This document shows positions 1 through 8,715 of a DNA stretch of 52,850 nt, piece after piece (position 1 is the stretch's first letter; each line of letters opens with the position of its first letter). The position numbers and the translations under genes were made by a program. Location of the stretch: positions 1-52,850 of the forward strand of contig CAZAMB010000021.1 in assembly GCA_964486335.1 (NCBI GenBank). Reading direction: 5' to 3'. The notes under the pieces were generated by a model. It was not told the DNA's origin. It was given only the letters and a program-made list of their open reading frames with translations, and did no database searches. Origin of the DNA: CAZAMB01 sp964486335. GTDB lineage: Bacteria; Planctomycetota; Phycisphaerae; UBA1845.

Positions 1-724
1 GCCGATGCGCGACGAGAACCAGCTTCACGCGGCGGTGGTCGAACTGGTCGCGCTGGATGATGCGTCGATCAAGTATTCGACGATTCAGAACTGGTACCCG
101 GGTGACGCGGAGGGTCGCGGGGGAATCTACAACTTCGTGACCAAGCGCGGCAAGTGCGCCGGCCGCAACTCGCACATTTCGTGGACGCAGGTGGAAACGG
201 GTTCGGCGATCACGTGGAAGTATCCGAGCTGCATCTTGCAGGGCGACAACTCGGTGGGCGAGTTTTATTCGGTGGCGATGACCAACCACCGTCAGCAGGC
301 CGACACCGGGACGAAGATGATCCACATCGGCAAAAACACGAAGAGCACGATCGTGTCGAAAGGCATCTCGGCGGGCAAGGGGCAGAACACCTATCGCGGG
401 ATGGTGAAGATTCAGAAGGGCGCGGAGAACGCCCGGAACTTCACGCAATGCGACTCGATGCTCATCGGCGACAAGTGCGGGGCGCATACGTTTCCGTACA
501 TCGAAGTGCGGAACAACAGTGCGCAGATGGAGCACGAGGCCACGACGTCGAAGATCGGCGATGACCAGTTGTTCTATTGCAAGCAGCGCGGATTGAAGAC
601 TGAAGACGCGGTGAACATGATCGTGAACGGATTCTGCCGGCAGGTATTCAAGGAGCTTCCGATGGAGTTCGCGGTGGAAGCACAGAAGCTGTTGGAAGTG
701 AGCCTTGAGGGAAGCGTTGGATGA
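1..724 (+). CDS. sufB: SufB, Fe-S cluster assembly scaffold subunit (5' end outside window)
   Basis: This is the C-terminal half (about 240 residues) of SufB, which with SufC and SufD forms the cytoplasmic SufBCD scaffold that builds Fe-S clusters. The reading frame is already open at the left edge, and the family is normally about 460-480 residues, so roughly half is missing upstream. Family landmarks visible are the CDSMLIGDKCGAHTFPYIEV stretch, then NNSAQMEHEATTSKIGDDQL, and the ending MEFAVEAQKLLEVSLEGSVG, which is the standard SufB terminus. The first ATG at 5 is an internal Met and not the start. sufC follows, but a foreign-looking small gene with repeat arms lies between, so the usual tight sufB-sufC junction is broken. 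The identification is certain; only the N-terminus cannot be judged. Confidence 0.97.
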   Translation, partial: PMRDENQLHAAVVELVALDDASIKYSTIQNWYPGDAEGRGGIYNFVTKRGKCAGRNSHISWTQVETGSAITWKYPSCILQGDNSVGEFYSVAMTNHRQQADTGTKMIHIGKNTKSTIVSKGISAGKGQNTYRGMVKIQKGAENARNFTQCDSMLIGDKCGAHTFPYIEVRNNSAQMEHEATTSKIGDDQLFYCKQRGLKTEDAVNMIVNGFCRQVFKELPMEFAVEAQKLLEVSLEGSVG

Positions 725-727
725 TAC

Positions 728-760
728 GATTTGGTGAAATGGTGATTTCGTGATTTGGCG
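728..760 (+). repeat. Left arm of inverted octamer array flanking the four-helix gene
   Basis: Four degenerate octamers stand in a row from 729: ATTTGGTG, AAATGGTG, ATTTCGTG, ATTTGGCG. The stretch 728-755 pairs with 1150-1177 in inverted orientation at 23 of 28 positions. The array ends 6 bases before the ATG of the small four-helix gene and begins 3 bases after the sufB stop, so it marks the left edge of the inserted unit. Such arms are unlike the surrounding coding DNA in composition (rich in T and G). Confidence 0.75.
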
Positions 761-766
761 AGATTC

Positions 767-1144
767 ATGACGCCCGATGAGTTGCAAGACCGTACGAAGC
801 AGTTTGCTCTGAGGATATTGAAGCTCGCGGATTCGCTGGAAAATGGAAAGCTCTCCACGCGTACGATTGCTCGTCAAATTGTGCGATCGGGAACTTCGGT
901 TTCCGCGAACTACCGTTCTTCCCGACGGGCGAGAAGTCACAAGGAGTTTACGGCCAGGATCGGAATTGTCGTCGAAGAGGCAGATGAAACACTGTTCTGG
1001 CTGGAACTGTTGATCGAGGGTGGGTATTCGAGGACGGATCGATTGTCGCTATTGGTCGCAGAAACGACAGAATTGGTTCGCATTTTCTCGCGAATGAAGC
1101 GAACGGCAAGAATGAGAAAGTCCAAGGGGAAAAAGACCGAGTAG
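767..1144 (+). CDS. Four helix bundle protein (S23/IVS family)
   Basis: This 125-residue protein matches the four-helix-bundle family first known from intervening sequences in 23S rRNA genes and related to the Avd accessory proteins of diversity-generating retroelements. The hallmarks are the RIxxLAxSLExG opening helix, the central IVRSGTSVSANYRSSRRARS motif, and the following EADETLFWLELLIEGGY helix. It ends in a basic tail. A TTG at 755 is in frame, but ATG 767 is preferred because it falls just after the repeat array. The gene interrupts the suf operon between sufB and sufC, and inverted octamer arrays flank it on both sides. No reverse transcriptase or template repeat is nearby, so a DGR role is unlikely. 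The function is unknown. Codon and base composition is less GC-rich than the suf genes. Confidence 0.9.
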   Translation: MTPDELQDRTKQFALRILKLADSLENGKLSTRTIARQIVRSGTSVSANYRSSRRARSHKEFTARIGIVVEEADETLFWLELLIEGGYSRTDRLSLLVAETTELVRIFSRMKRTARMRKSKGKKTE

Positions 1145-1182
1145 CACAACATTACAAAATCACTACTTCACCAAATCACCAC
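1145..1182 (-). repeat. Right arm of inverted octamer array flanking the four-helix gene
   Basis: Read on the plus strand this is a run of octamers of the type CACCAAAT (CACAACAT, TACAAAAT, CACTACTT, CACCAAAT, then CACCAC). It starts directly after the TAG of the four-helix gene. Its reverse complement matches the left arm at 728-755 with 23 of 28 identities, so gene plus arms form a compact unit of about 455 bases. It ends about 40 bases before the sufC start and leaves the sufC ribosome binding site intact. Confidence 0.75.
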
Positions 1183-1223
1183 AGGGGATTGTGACATGGT
1201 GGACGGCAAAGGAAAGGCCAATC

Positions 1224-2009
1224 ATGCTTGAAATTCGAAATCTGCACGCCAAGGTCGAGGGTCGCGAGATTCTCAAGGGGCTGAACCTGGAGATTAATGC
1301 GGGTGAGGTGCACTCGATCATGGGGCCGAACGGCTCCGGCAAGAGCACGCTCGCGCAGGTGCTGGCCGGACGGGACTCGTATGAAGTCACCGAGGGCGAA
1401 GTGCTGTACAACGGTAAAGACCTGCTGGACATGGACCCGGAGGAGCGGGCATGCGAAGGCGTGTTCCTGGCGTTTCAGTATCCCGTAGAAATTCCGGGCG
1501 TGAACATGAGCTACTTTCTCAAGGCCGCGCTCAACTCGGTGCGCAAGCATCGTGGCGAGCAGGAACTGGACGCGGTCGATTTTCTGAAGCTGGTGAAGGA
1601 AAAGGCCAAGCTGGTGAAGATCGATGAGAAGATGCTCCAACGGGCGGTCAACGAGGGATTCTCGGGCGGCGAGAAGAAGCGCAATGAGATTTTTCAGATG
1701 GCGGTTCTGGAACCGAAGCTGTGCGTTCTCGATGAGACGGATTCGGGACTCGACATCGACGCACTGAAGATCGTCGCTGATGGGGTCAACGATCTGCGCG
1801 GTTCCGATCGCGCCATGCTGGTGATTACGCATTATCAGCGGCTGCTCAACTACATCGTGCCCGATTACGTTCACGTCCTCGTGGACGGCCGCATCGCGAA
1901 GTCGGGTGGCAAGGAGCTTGCGCTGGAACTGGAGGGGGCGGGATACGCGATGTTTGGTGAGAATTCAAACAATCGAGGACAGAAAGTGTTGCAGGGAGGG
2001 CGGGCGTGA
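1224..2009 (+). CDS. sufC: SufC, ATPase subunit of the SufBCD scaffold
   Basis: A 261-residue ABC-type ATPase that powers the SufBCD complex. It has Walker A GPNGSGKS at 34-41, a Q-loop at AFQYP (about 83-87), the SufC-type signature FSGGEKKR at 146-153, Walker B LCVLDE at 167-172 followed by the family-specific TDSGLD, and the switch His203 in ITHYQ. A longer frame opens at GTG 1191, but its extra residues are not family-like, and ATG 1224 has an AAAGGAAAGG ribosome binding site in front, so 1224 is chosen. The stop shares one base with the sufD ATG, which implies translational coupling. No transmembrane helices are present, as expected for SufC. Confidence 0.97.
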   Translation: MLEIRNLHAKVEGREILKGLNLEINAGEVHSIMGPNGSGKSTLAQVLAGRDSYEVTEGEVLYNGKDLLDMDPEERACEGVFLAFQYPVEIPGVNMSYFLKAALNSVRKHRGEQELDAVDFLKLVKEKAKLVKIDEKMLQRAVNEGFSGGEKKRNEIFQMAVLEPKLCVLDETDSGLDIDALKIVADGVNDLRGSDRAMLVITHYQRLLNYIVPDYVHVLVDGRIAKSGGKELALELEGAGYAMFGENSNNRGQKVLQGGRA

Positions 2010-3343
2010 TGACGACGGTTGCGGACACGATCGACCTGTACCTGTCGCGATTCGCGGCGATGGAAAAGGGCACGAAGCGCGGCGCGTGGCTGATGCCCGT
2101 TCGTAAGGCCGCGATTGCGCGCTTCGCGGAGCTTGGGTTTCCCACGACGGATGATGAAGAATGGCGGTTTACGAATGTGGCGTCGATCGCGCAGACGGCG
2201 TATGAGGCTGCGCCGGCAGGCAACATTTCTGAGAATGCGCTTCGTGAGTATTTGCTGGATGTCGACAAGAATGCACCCCGACTCGTTTTCGTGAACGGGC
2301 GATTTGTGGCCAAGCTGTCGGTGACGAGTGGGCTTCCGAAGGGCTTGCGATTGGCGAGTTTGCGCGAGTTGATCGAGCGCGAGGACGAGACTGTTCGCAC
2401 GCATCTGGCGCGTCATGCCCGATGCGAGGAGAGCGGATTCACCGCACTGAATACGGCGCTTTTTGAGGACGGCGTGTTCGTCGAGATCGCGCGCGGGGCG
2501 GTCGTGGAAACGCCGATTCAAATCGTCCATGTGGCGACGCGGGGAAAGGCGCCGTGGGCTGCACATTTGCGTGGACTGATCGTGGCCGGAGAAAACAGCC
2601 AATGCACCATCGTGGAGAGTTTTGTTTCGCCCGAAGGCGGGCATTACTTCAATAACGCGGTCAATGAACTTGTCGTGATGGAGAACGCGACGGTTGATTA
2701 TTACAAGGTGGGTCGGGAGAGCGATGCGTCCGGTCACGTGAGCACGCTTCAGCTTTATCAGCATCGCAGCAGCAACGCTCGCGCGTTCACCGGAACGTTC
2801 GGCGGCGGGGTTGTGCGGAATGACATTCACACGGTGCTCGACGGCGAGGGTTGCGATTGCGGCCTCAACGGGCTGTACATGGTGGACGGCGAGGAGCATG
2901 TGGACAACCATCTGATTGTCGAGCACGCCAAGCCGAACTGCGACAGCCGGGAGTTCTTCAAGGGGATCCTCAATGGTCGGGGCAAGGGCATTTTCAGCGG
3001 GCGCATCATTGTTCGACCGGATGCCCAGAAGACCGACGCCAAGCAGACCAACAAGAGCCTGCTGATGTCGGACGATGCACGGGTTGAGAGCAAGCCGCAA
3101 TTGGAAATCTTCGCCGACGATGTGAAGTGCACGCACGGAGCGACGATCGGTCAGATCAACGACGAAGCAATTTTTTACCTTCGTTCGCGCGGGTTGAGCG
3201 CGAAAGCTGCCCGTGGAATCCTGATCCATGCATTCGCCGGTGAGGTTCTCGATCGAGTACGCATCGAGCCGCTGCGTGCTCGACTGGAAGAACTGGTGGC
3301 GCGGCGGCTTCCACGAGCCGACGTGGTGAGGAAATCGGCATGA
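2009..3343 (+). CDS. sufD: SufD, Fe-S assembly scaffold subunit
   Basis: A 444-residue SufD, partner of SufB in the scaffold heterocomplex. The N-terminal helical region with the EEWRFTN motif (about residue 50) is typical of SufD. The right-handed beta-helix core follows, with DIHTVLDGEG, HVDNHLIVEHAKPNCDSREF and the KGILNGRGKGIFSGRIIV strand. The C-terminal helical segment includes CTHGATIGQINDEAIFYLRS, which carries the conserved His expected at the SufB-SufD interface. An upstream GTG at 2006 is possible but ATG 2009 makes a one-base overlap with the sufC stop. The 3' end overlaps the sufS start by 4 bases (ATGA). Confidence 0.96.
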   Translation: MTTVADTIDLYLSRFAAMEKGTKRGAWLMPVRKAAIARFAELGFPTTDDEEWRFTNVASIAQTAYEAAPAGNISENALREYLLDVDKNAPRLVFVNGRFVAKLSVTSGLPKGLRLASLRELIEREDETVRTHLARHARCEESGFTALNTALFEDGVFVEIARGAVVETPIQIVHVATRGKAPWAAHLRGLIVAGENSQCTIVESFVSPEGGHYFNNAVNELVVMENATVDYYKVGRESDASGHVSTLQLYQHRSSNARAFTGTFGGGVVRNDIHTVLDGEGCDCGLNGLYMVDGEEHVDNHLIVEHAKPNCDSREFFKGILNGRGKGIFSGRIIVRPDAQKTDAKQTNKSLLMSDDARVESKPQLEIFADDVKCTHGATIGQINDEAIFYLRSRGLSAKAARGILIHAFAGEVLDRVRIEPLRARLEELVARRLPRADVVRKSA

Positions 3344-4608
3344 ACATGGCGACCAGCCGGCGTGTGCCTTCCCCGGCGTCCCGAGCTGGGCCGCTGGACG
3401 TCGATCGCATTCGCCGTGATTTTCCGATCCTGGCGCGAACAATTCATGACAAACCTTTGGTGTATCTCGACAACGCCGCGACGGCGCAAAAACCGCAAAG
3501 CGTGATCGACGCGATCAGCGATTATTACACGTCCATCAACGCCAACATTCACCGTGGCGTTCATTTGTTGAGCGTGGCCGCGACGGAGGGCTATGAGACG
3601 GCGCGGCGCAAGCTGCGGCTGTTCATCAATGCTGCGAAGTCGGAGGAGATCGTATTCGTTCGTGGCGCGACGGAAGGGGTCAATCTGGTCGCGCAGGCGC
3701 TGGCGAGGCCGATGCTCAATCGGGGCGATGAAATCGTCATTACGACGATGGAGCACCACTCCAACATCGTTCCGTGGCAGATGGTGTGCGAGCAGACGGG
3801 GGCGACGCTGCGAGTCGCGCCGATCAACGATGCCGGTGAGTTGATCGTTGAAGAATATCGGCGGCTGCTTGGATCGCGGACGAAAATTGTCGCGTTCGCG
3901 CATGTGTCCAACGCCCTCGGAACAATCAACCCCGTGCGCGAATTGGCGTCATTGGCGCGGGATTGCGGAGCGATCACTTTGATCGACGGGGCGCAGGCGG
4001 CTCCGCATTTGCGCGTGGATGTGCGGGAGCTAGGGTGCGATTTTTATGTGTTGTCGAGCCACAAGATGTTCGGCCCGACGGGCGTGGGAATTCTCTACGG
4101 TCGCCACGAACTGCTTGATCGCATGTCGCCGTATCAGAGCGGCGGCGAGATGATCAAGTCGGTCACGTTCGAGAAGACAATCTACAACGACGTGCCGCAC
4201 AAGTTCGAGGCCGGCACGCCGGATATCGCGGGCGCGATCGGGCTTGGCGCGGCGGTCGACTATCTCAATGGCGTCGGATTGGAGGCCATTGCTGCCCATG
4301 AACATGATCTTCTGGAATACGGCACGGCGGTGCTTTCGACGATTCCCGGCGTGACGCTGGTCGGAACCGCGAAGGAGAAGGCGGCGGTTCTGTCTTTTAC
4401 GATCGACGGGATTCATCCGCACGACGTCGGAACGATTCTCGATCACGAGGGAATCGCGGTGCGAACGGGACATCACTGTGCCCAGCCGGTGATGGATCGG
4501 TTCGGATTGCCCGCGACGGTGCGGGCGTCCCTCGCATTTTACAACACGCGAAGCGAAATCGACGCGTTGGCCGGTGCGCTGCGTCGCGTCATCGAGGTGT
4601 TCCGATGA
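3340..4608 (+). CDS. sufS: SufS, cysteine desulfurase
   Basis: A 422-residue PLP-dependent group II cysteine desulfurase that releases sulfur from cysteine and hands it to SufU. Visible landmarks are the PLP region MEHHSN at 137-142, Asp216 in LIDGAQ, the PLP lysine Lys242 in SSHKMFGPTG, and the catalytic Cys380 in RTGHHCAQP. The first 18 residues are a poorly conserved lead before LDVDRIRRDFPIL, so translation may also begin at Met3. It overlaps sufD upstream and sufU downstream by 4 bases each, so the enzyme and its acceptor are made together. Confidence 0.97.
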   Translation: MNMATSRRVPSPASRAGPLDVDRIRRDFPILARTIHDKPLVYLDNAATAQKPQSVIDAISDYYTSINANIHRGVHLLSVAATEGYETARRKLRLFINAAKSEEIVFVRGATEGVNLVAQALARPMLNRGDEIVITTMEHHSNIVPWQMVCEQTGATLRVAPINDAGELIVEEYRRLLGSRTKIVAFAHVSNALGTINPVRELASLARDCGAITLIDGAQAAPHLRVDVRELGCDFYVLSSHKMFGPTGVGILYGRHELLDRMSPYQSGGEMIKSVTFEKTIYNDVPHKFEAGTPDIAGAIGLGAAVDYLNGVGLEAIAAHEHDLLEYGTAVLSTIPGVTLVGTAKEKAAVLSFTIDGIHPHDVGTILDHEGIAVRTGHHCAQPVMDRFGLPATVRASLAFYNTRSEIDALAGALRRVIEVFR

Positions 4609-5060
4609 TGAGCGAGCTTGGTGATCTTTATCAGGAGTTAATCCTCGATCACAACAAGCGGCCGCGTAATCGGCGTCGGTTGGATGATGCGAATCGCAAG
4701 GCCGATGGGTTCAATCCGTTATGCGGCGACCGCGTGAGCGTTTATCTGAAGCTCGACGGCGATCGCGTCGTGGACATCGGTTTTGAAGGCAAGGGTTGTG
4801 CGATTTCGACGGCGTCGGCTTCGCTGATGACGGAAGTTGTAAAGGGGCGGACCGTGGCCGAGGTAAGGGAGCTTTTCGAGCGATTTCATGACCTGGTCAC
4901 GGGTGAGTCGGTCGAAGACAACGAGCGCGAGGAGCTTGGGAAGCTGGAAGTGTTCTCGGGTGTGTCGCGATATCCCGCGCGAGTGAAGTGCGCGTCACTG
5001 GCGTGGCATGCGGTTCATGCGGCATTGGAAAACACGAGTGCAGTGGTTACCACTGAATGA
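4605..5060 (+). CDS. sufU: SufU-type sulfurtransferase/scaffold
   Basis: A 151-residue SufU of the Firmicutes type, which accepts persulfide sulfur from SufS. The zinc/sulfur ligands are in place: Cys40 and Asp42 in PLCGD, Cys65 in GKGCAIS, and Cys129 in VKCASL. The 18-20 residue insert between the second and third cysteines (about 90-118), characteristic of SufU and absent in IscU, is present. Translation starts at one of two adjacent ATGs (4605 or 4608), overlapping the sufS stop. This is the last gene of the tightly packed block; a 158-base gap with a hairpin follows before sufT. Confidence 0.95.
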   Translation: MMSELGDLYQELILDHNKRPRNRRRLDDANRKADGFNPLCGDRVSVYLKLDGDRVVDIGFEGKGCAISTASASLMTEVVKGRTVAEVRELFERFHDLVTGESVEDNEREELGKLEVFSGVSRYPARVKCASLAWHAVHAALENTSAVVTTE

Positions 5061-5126
5061 TCGCCGCGAGCAATCCGTGGTGATAGTTTAGCGTTGTCCC
5101 ATGTGGGCGAAGCAAATCGCGTTGGC

Positions 5127-5149
5127 GCGTCACCCACGAGGGGTGACGC
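5127..5149. repeat. Perfect hairpin between sufU and sufT
   Basis: A 9-bp perfect stem (GCGTCACCC paired with GGGTGACGC) encloses the 5-base loop ACGAG. No T-run follows on either strand, so this is not a classic intrinsic terminator. It may be a REP-like dispersed palindrome or an mRNA-stabilising stem that lowers sufT expression relative to sufBCDSU. The remaining gap (5061-5218) shows only a good AGGAGG ribosome binding site before sufT. Confidence 0.55.
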
Positions 5150-5218
5150 TACATTGATCCTGGGCGAGCGGCGTTTCACCATGGGCCGCAACGGTTTCGA
5201 CTTCAGGAGGCTCTGGGG

Positions 5219-5578
5219 ATGAACATGAGCGAAACAACTTCGACGACAAATCTCTCTCCGATTGAATCGATTCAGGCGAAGGCGCTGGAATCGAGCGTCA
5301 TCGAAGCGATTCGGACCTGTTATGACCCGGAAGTGCCCGTCAACATCTATGACCTCGGGTTGATCTACGAAGTGAATGCTGCTCCCGGTGGAAAAGTCGC
5401 GGTCAAGATGACCCTGACCTCGCCGATGTGTCCGGTCGCGGGAACTCTGCCGCCGGAAGTGGAGCAAAAGGTCAAATCCGTGGAAGGCGTTACCGAAGCC
5501 AGCGTTGATGTCGTTTGGGATCCGCCGTGGACGCCTGATCGCATGTCCGAAGCCGCTCGCCTGCAACTGAACATCTGA
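5219..5578 (+). CDS. sufT: SufT, DUF59/MIP18-family Fe-S assembly factor
   Basis: A 119-residue protein of the DUF59 (MIP18) family, known as SufT in suf operons and involved in Fe-S protein maturation. The family signature is clear: VIEAIRTCYDPEVPVNIYDLG, then LTSPMCPVAGTLPPEVE with the conserved Cys, and the closing VVWDPPWTPDRMSEAARL. An AGGAGG site lies 8 bases before ATG 5219; an in-frame ATG at 5225 is the alternative start. It sits 158 bases after sufU in the same direction and probably belongs to the same pathway, perhaps with a separate or attenuated transcript. Confidence 0.93.
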   Translation: MNMSETTSTTNLSPIESIQAKALESSVIEAIRTCYDPEVPVNIYDLGLIYEVNAAPGGKVAVKMTLTSPMCPVAGTLPPEVEQKVKSVEGVTEASVDVVWDPPWTPDRMSEAARLQLNI

Positions 5579-5701
5579 TTCGATCGCCAGCGCCGGTGCG
5601 CTTGCGAGCAGGGGGTGAGTAACATACCATTTCCGCGGTTCCAGCGGCAGGATCTCGATCGCGGTCATCGGACCTCCGCGGCCGGCTTTCGGAGAATCGA
5701 C

Positions 5702-6961
5702 GTGGCAATCTCGGCAACGCCGGAACGACCGGCGATTCTGGGCGGTTCGCCTGCGGTGACGCTGGACGGCACGGAGGCCAATCGCTGGCCGATCATCACC
5801 GATGAAGACGTCGCAGCGGTGACTCAGGTACTACGATCCGGCGAGCTGTCGCTGCATCCGATCACGCAGGAACTAGAGGCCGACTATCGCAGGTTTCTGG
5901 GCGTGAAGCATGCTTTGGCTTGCTGCAACGGGACGTCAGCGATTTTTGCCGCACTCCATTCTTTCGGACTTCAGCCCGGCGACGAAGTGATCGCACCCTC
6001 GGCTACTTATTGGGCGTCGGTGATGCCGATCCTATGGTGCGGTGCGGTGCCGGTTTTTTGCGAAAGCGAGTCGGACCAACTCGGACTCGATCCCGACGAC
6101 GTGGAGAAACGAATCACGCCGCGCACGCGAGCGATGGTCATTGTGCATCTGTGGGGGATGCCGTCCAAGATGGACGGGCTGCTGGAAATCGCCAAGCGCC
6201 ACAAACTCAAGGTGTTTGAAGATGCCTCTCATGCCCATGGGGCGAAGTGGCGAGGGAGATACTGCGGAACATTCGGCGACGCAGCGGTGTTCAGTTTGCA
6301 GACCAATAAGCTGGCGCCGGCCGGTGAGGGCGGGGTGCTGGTTACCAGTGATGACGCCATACATGAGCACGCGTTGTGCCTTGGACACTTTGAACGAATC
6401 CTGCCGTTGAAGACACCGGCGCGGCGATTCGCGGGCACGGGGTTCGGTCTGAAGCACCGGATGTCGCCGCTTTCGGCGGCGATCGCGCGCGTCCAACTTA
6501 AGCATCTGAGCGAACGAAACGCGCGTCGGAATGAGAATATTGAATATCTTTCGCGACGGCTGGAAGCGCTCGGTATCCACACGTTTCTTCCGCCGAACGA
6601 GGCGGAGCGCGTGTATTTTCAGTTTCTGGTGCAGAACGATCCGCGTCGAACGGGGCTGGTGACGGACAAGCTTGTTGCGGCGTTAAGGGCGGAAGGGTGC
6701 GACGCGATCGGGCCGCGCTATCCGTTGCTTCATCAGCAACCCGTGTTCACCGAAGACCGATTCATTGATATCGCTCGATTGCGACACTTGCCGCGCGAGT
6801 TGCTTCCGGTTTACAAGCCCGAAGCGCTTCCGCGAACCATGGCAGGCAACGCGACGTTGATTCAGTTGCCGTCGTTTCCATCGGCGGAGCGCGCGCTGCT
6901 CGACCAGTATGCCCGGGCGTTTGAAAAAGTCCGCGGCGCGGCGGCGGAAATCGCGGCCTGA
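5702..6961 (+). CDS. DegT/DnrJ/EryC1/StrS-family PLP aminotransferase
   Basis: About 419 residues of a sugar-aminotransferase-like, PLP-dependent fold type I enzyme. Motifs in order are GGSPAV near the N-terminus, CCNGTSAIFAALH, EVIAPSATYWASVMPI, the PLP-interacting FEDASHAHGAKWRG and the lysine motif FSLQTNKLAPAGEGG. Members usually transaminate nucleotide-linked keto-sugars, though some act on other substrates; no sugar-nucleotide genes are next to it, so the substrate is open. GTG 5702 is chosen because GGAG lies 7 bases upstream. GTG 5615 is in frame and would add 29 residues that look unconserved. Confidence 0.88.
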   Translation: MAISATPERPAILGGSPAVTLDGTEANRWPIITDEDVAAVTQVLRSGELSLHPITQELEADYRRFLGVKHALACCNGTSAIFAALHSFGLQPGDEVIAPSATYWASVMPILWCGAVPVFCESESDQLGLDPDDVEKRITPRTRAMVIVHLWGMPSKMDGLLEIAKRHKLKVFEDASHAHGAKWRGRYCGTFGDAAVFSLQTNKLAPAGEGGVLVTSDDAIHEHALCLGHFERILPLKTPARRFAGTGFGLKHRMSPLSAAIARVQLKHLSERNARRNENIEYLSRRLEALGIHTFLPPNEAERVYFQFLVQNDPRRTGLVTDKLVAALRAEGCDAIGPRYPLLHQQPVFTEDRFIDIARLRHLPRELLPVYKPEALPRTMAGNATLIQLPSFPSAERALLDQYARAFEKVRGAAAEIAA

Positions 6962-7016
6962 TTCGCATCGGAAGCGGCCAACGTCCGATGCGACGCCCGA
7001 GTGACAACGCGAAGAC

Positions 7017-8687
7017 ATGACCGTATCCATGCAGATCATGCCCGGCGAAGTGGACTGTCTCGTGCTGGGCGGCGGGATCACCGGCGCGGGGGTCGCGCGC
7101 GACGCCGCCATGCGCGGGCTGCGCACGGTTCTCGTGGATTCCGACGATTTCGCGTCGGGGACCAGCCATCGCACATCCAAGCTGATTCACGGGGGTTTGC
7201 GTTACCTGGAGCATTGTCATTTCAAGCTCGTGGCCGAGGGTATTATTGAACGGGATCGGCTGCTGAATCGATTGGCGCCGAATCTCGTGTCGCCACTCCG
7301 TTTTGTCATTCCATTCGAGGGTCGGCGGTTTCCGAAGTGGCTGCTCACCGTGTTGGGGCTGCAAGTCTACGGCTTTGCCGAGTTGTTTCGATCGGGTCGC
7401 TGGTCTCGTCCGCTGACCGGTCTGGGGCTTGGCCGGCAGTATCCGGCGCTGCTTTCGCATCCGCTGGGAGTCTGCTTCTGGGATGCCCAGACGAACGATG
7501 CGCGGCTGGTGATGTCCACGCTTCGGACGGCTTACGCCGCGGGAGCATGGATTTACAACTACACGGAGATCGTCGACGCCAAAGCGGTCGCGGACGGCTG
7601 GGAGGTTGTCTTGCGGTCGGCGCCGGACGGAAGGGAATGGCATTTGCGGGCGCGAACGCTGATCAATGCAACCGGTCCGTGGTCGCCGACGACGGCAAAT
7701 CGCCTCGGCGCAGAACCGCTGGATCTTTATTGGGTCAAGGGAAGCCACTTGCTCCTCCGCCGCCCAAAGGAGTTCGGCGACGACGCGGTGGTCATTCGCA
7801 GTGTGCGCGACGGTCGCGCGCTGTGGGTGATTCCCTGGGAAACGAGGTTGATCGTGGGCAGCACAGAATCGCAGTTTCACGGCGATCTTCGTCATGTTCG
7901 ACCGGAAGCGGACGAAGTGAATGATCTTTTTTCGAGCTTCGCGGCCTACTTCGGGAAGTTGGGATTTGGACGTGACGCGATCGTCGGGGCGTTCGCCGGG
8001 ATTCGGCCGATCGTTCAGCAGGAAGGCGCGACGGAAAACAGCATGTCGCGTCATCACGAAATCATGGTGGACGCTAGCCGAAAACTGGTGACGATCACCG
8101 GCGGAAAACTCACGACGTTTCGCAACATGGCCGAGCAATCGGTCGATCACGTGGAGCGCTTGATTGGACAGCGGCGGTTGAGCGGCGAGGCGCGCGGGCG
8201 ATTGCGGCGCGACATGCTCTGGCCGGGGCTGAATCGAAACCAACTCGGAAAGCTGGTGGTCCGGCTTCAGGCGAAGTACGGGTCACGGCTGCCTGCGCCG
8301 GGCGTCGTGTCGCACCTCGCGAGGCATTACGGGGAAGAAGCGGTGGTTATTCTCGACGCCATCGCGGCGGAGACGACCCTTGGCAATCCCCTCTTTCAGG
8401 GGCTTCCGTACGGACTGGCCGAACTGGGTTACCTTTGCGAAACCGAACGTGTCGTTCGCCTACTTGATCTCGTCAAGCGCCGGACGCCGCTTTACTTCTT
8501 GGCGGATTTGACATCGGGCAGCGTGCTCAAGCAGATCGCGGAGTACATCGCTCCGATTCTTTCATGGTCGGCGAGCCGAGCGACTGAGGAATGCGTTTTG
8601 GTCATTCAGGAAACTCAGGCCGATATGGAAGCCGTGAATCAACAGCGACAATCGTCGACTTCCAATCCATTGGCCGAATGCGCCTGA
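7017..8687 (+). CDS. glpD: FAD-dependent glycerol-3-phosphate dehydrogenase
   Basis: A 556-residue GlpD that oxidises glycerol-3-phosphate to dihydroxyacetone phosphate and passes electrons to the quinone pool, acting at the cytoplasmic membrane. The FAD-binding Rossmann motif is VLGGGITGAGVARDAAMRGL at about residues 16-35. It is followed by the GlpD signature SSGTS-like FASGTSHRTSKLIHGGLRYLE, the substrate-site segment AGIRPIVQQ, and TGGKLTTFRNMAE. The C-terminal domain (about 400-520) is the usual GlpD helical domain. No glpK or glpF is adjacent. The ribosome binding site at ATG 7017 is weak; Met5 is another possible start. The 3' end converges with the next minus-strand gene across 28 bases. 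Confidence 0.94.
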   Translation: MTVSMQIMPGEVDCLVLGGGITGAGVARDAAMRGLRTVLVDSDDFASGTSHRTSKLIHGGLRYLEHCHFKLVAEGIIERDRLLNRLAPNLVSPLRFVIPFEGRRFPKWLLTVLGLQVYGFAELFRSGRWSRPLTGLGLGRQYPALLSHPLGVCFWDAQTNDARLVMSTLRTAYAAGAWIYNYTEIVDAKAVADGWEVVLRSAPDGREWHLRARTLINATGPWSPTTANRLGAEPLDLYWVKGSHLLLRRPKEFGDDAVVIRSVRDGRALWVIPWETRLIVGSTESQFHGDLRHVRPEADEVNDLFSSFAAYFGKLGFGRDAIVGAFAGIRPIVQQEGATENSMSRHHEIMVDASRKLVTITGGKLTTFRNMAEQSVDHVERLIGQRRLSGEARGRLRRDMLWPGLNRNQLGKLVVRLQAKYGSRLPAPGVVSHLARHYGEEAVVILDAIAAETTLGNPLFQGLPYGLAELGYLCETERVVRLLDLVKRRTPLYFLADLTSGSVLKQIAEYIAPILSWSASRATEECVLVIQETQADMEAVNQQRQSSTSNPLAECA

Positions 8688-8715
8688 GTATCGCGGACGC
8701 GCTGGCTTAAGACGA

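Noticed and set aside
767..1144. A diversity-generating retroelement (Avd-like gene)
   Set aside because: The four-helix gene is related to Avd, but there is no reverse transcriptase, template repeat or variable gene within the window.
1871..3442. A 523-residue minus-strand open frame opposite sufC-sufD-sufS
   Set aside because: It is antisense to clear suf genes, has low-complexity Arg/His/Pro-rich sequence and no motif; high GC at third positions keeps such frames open.
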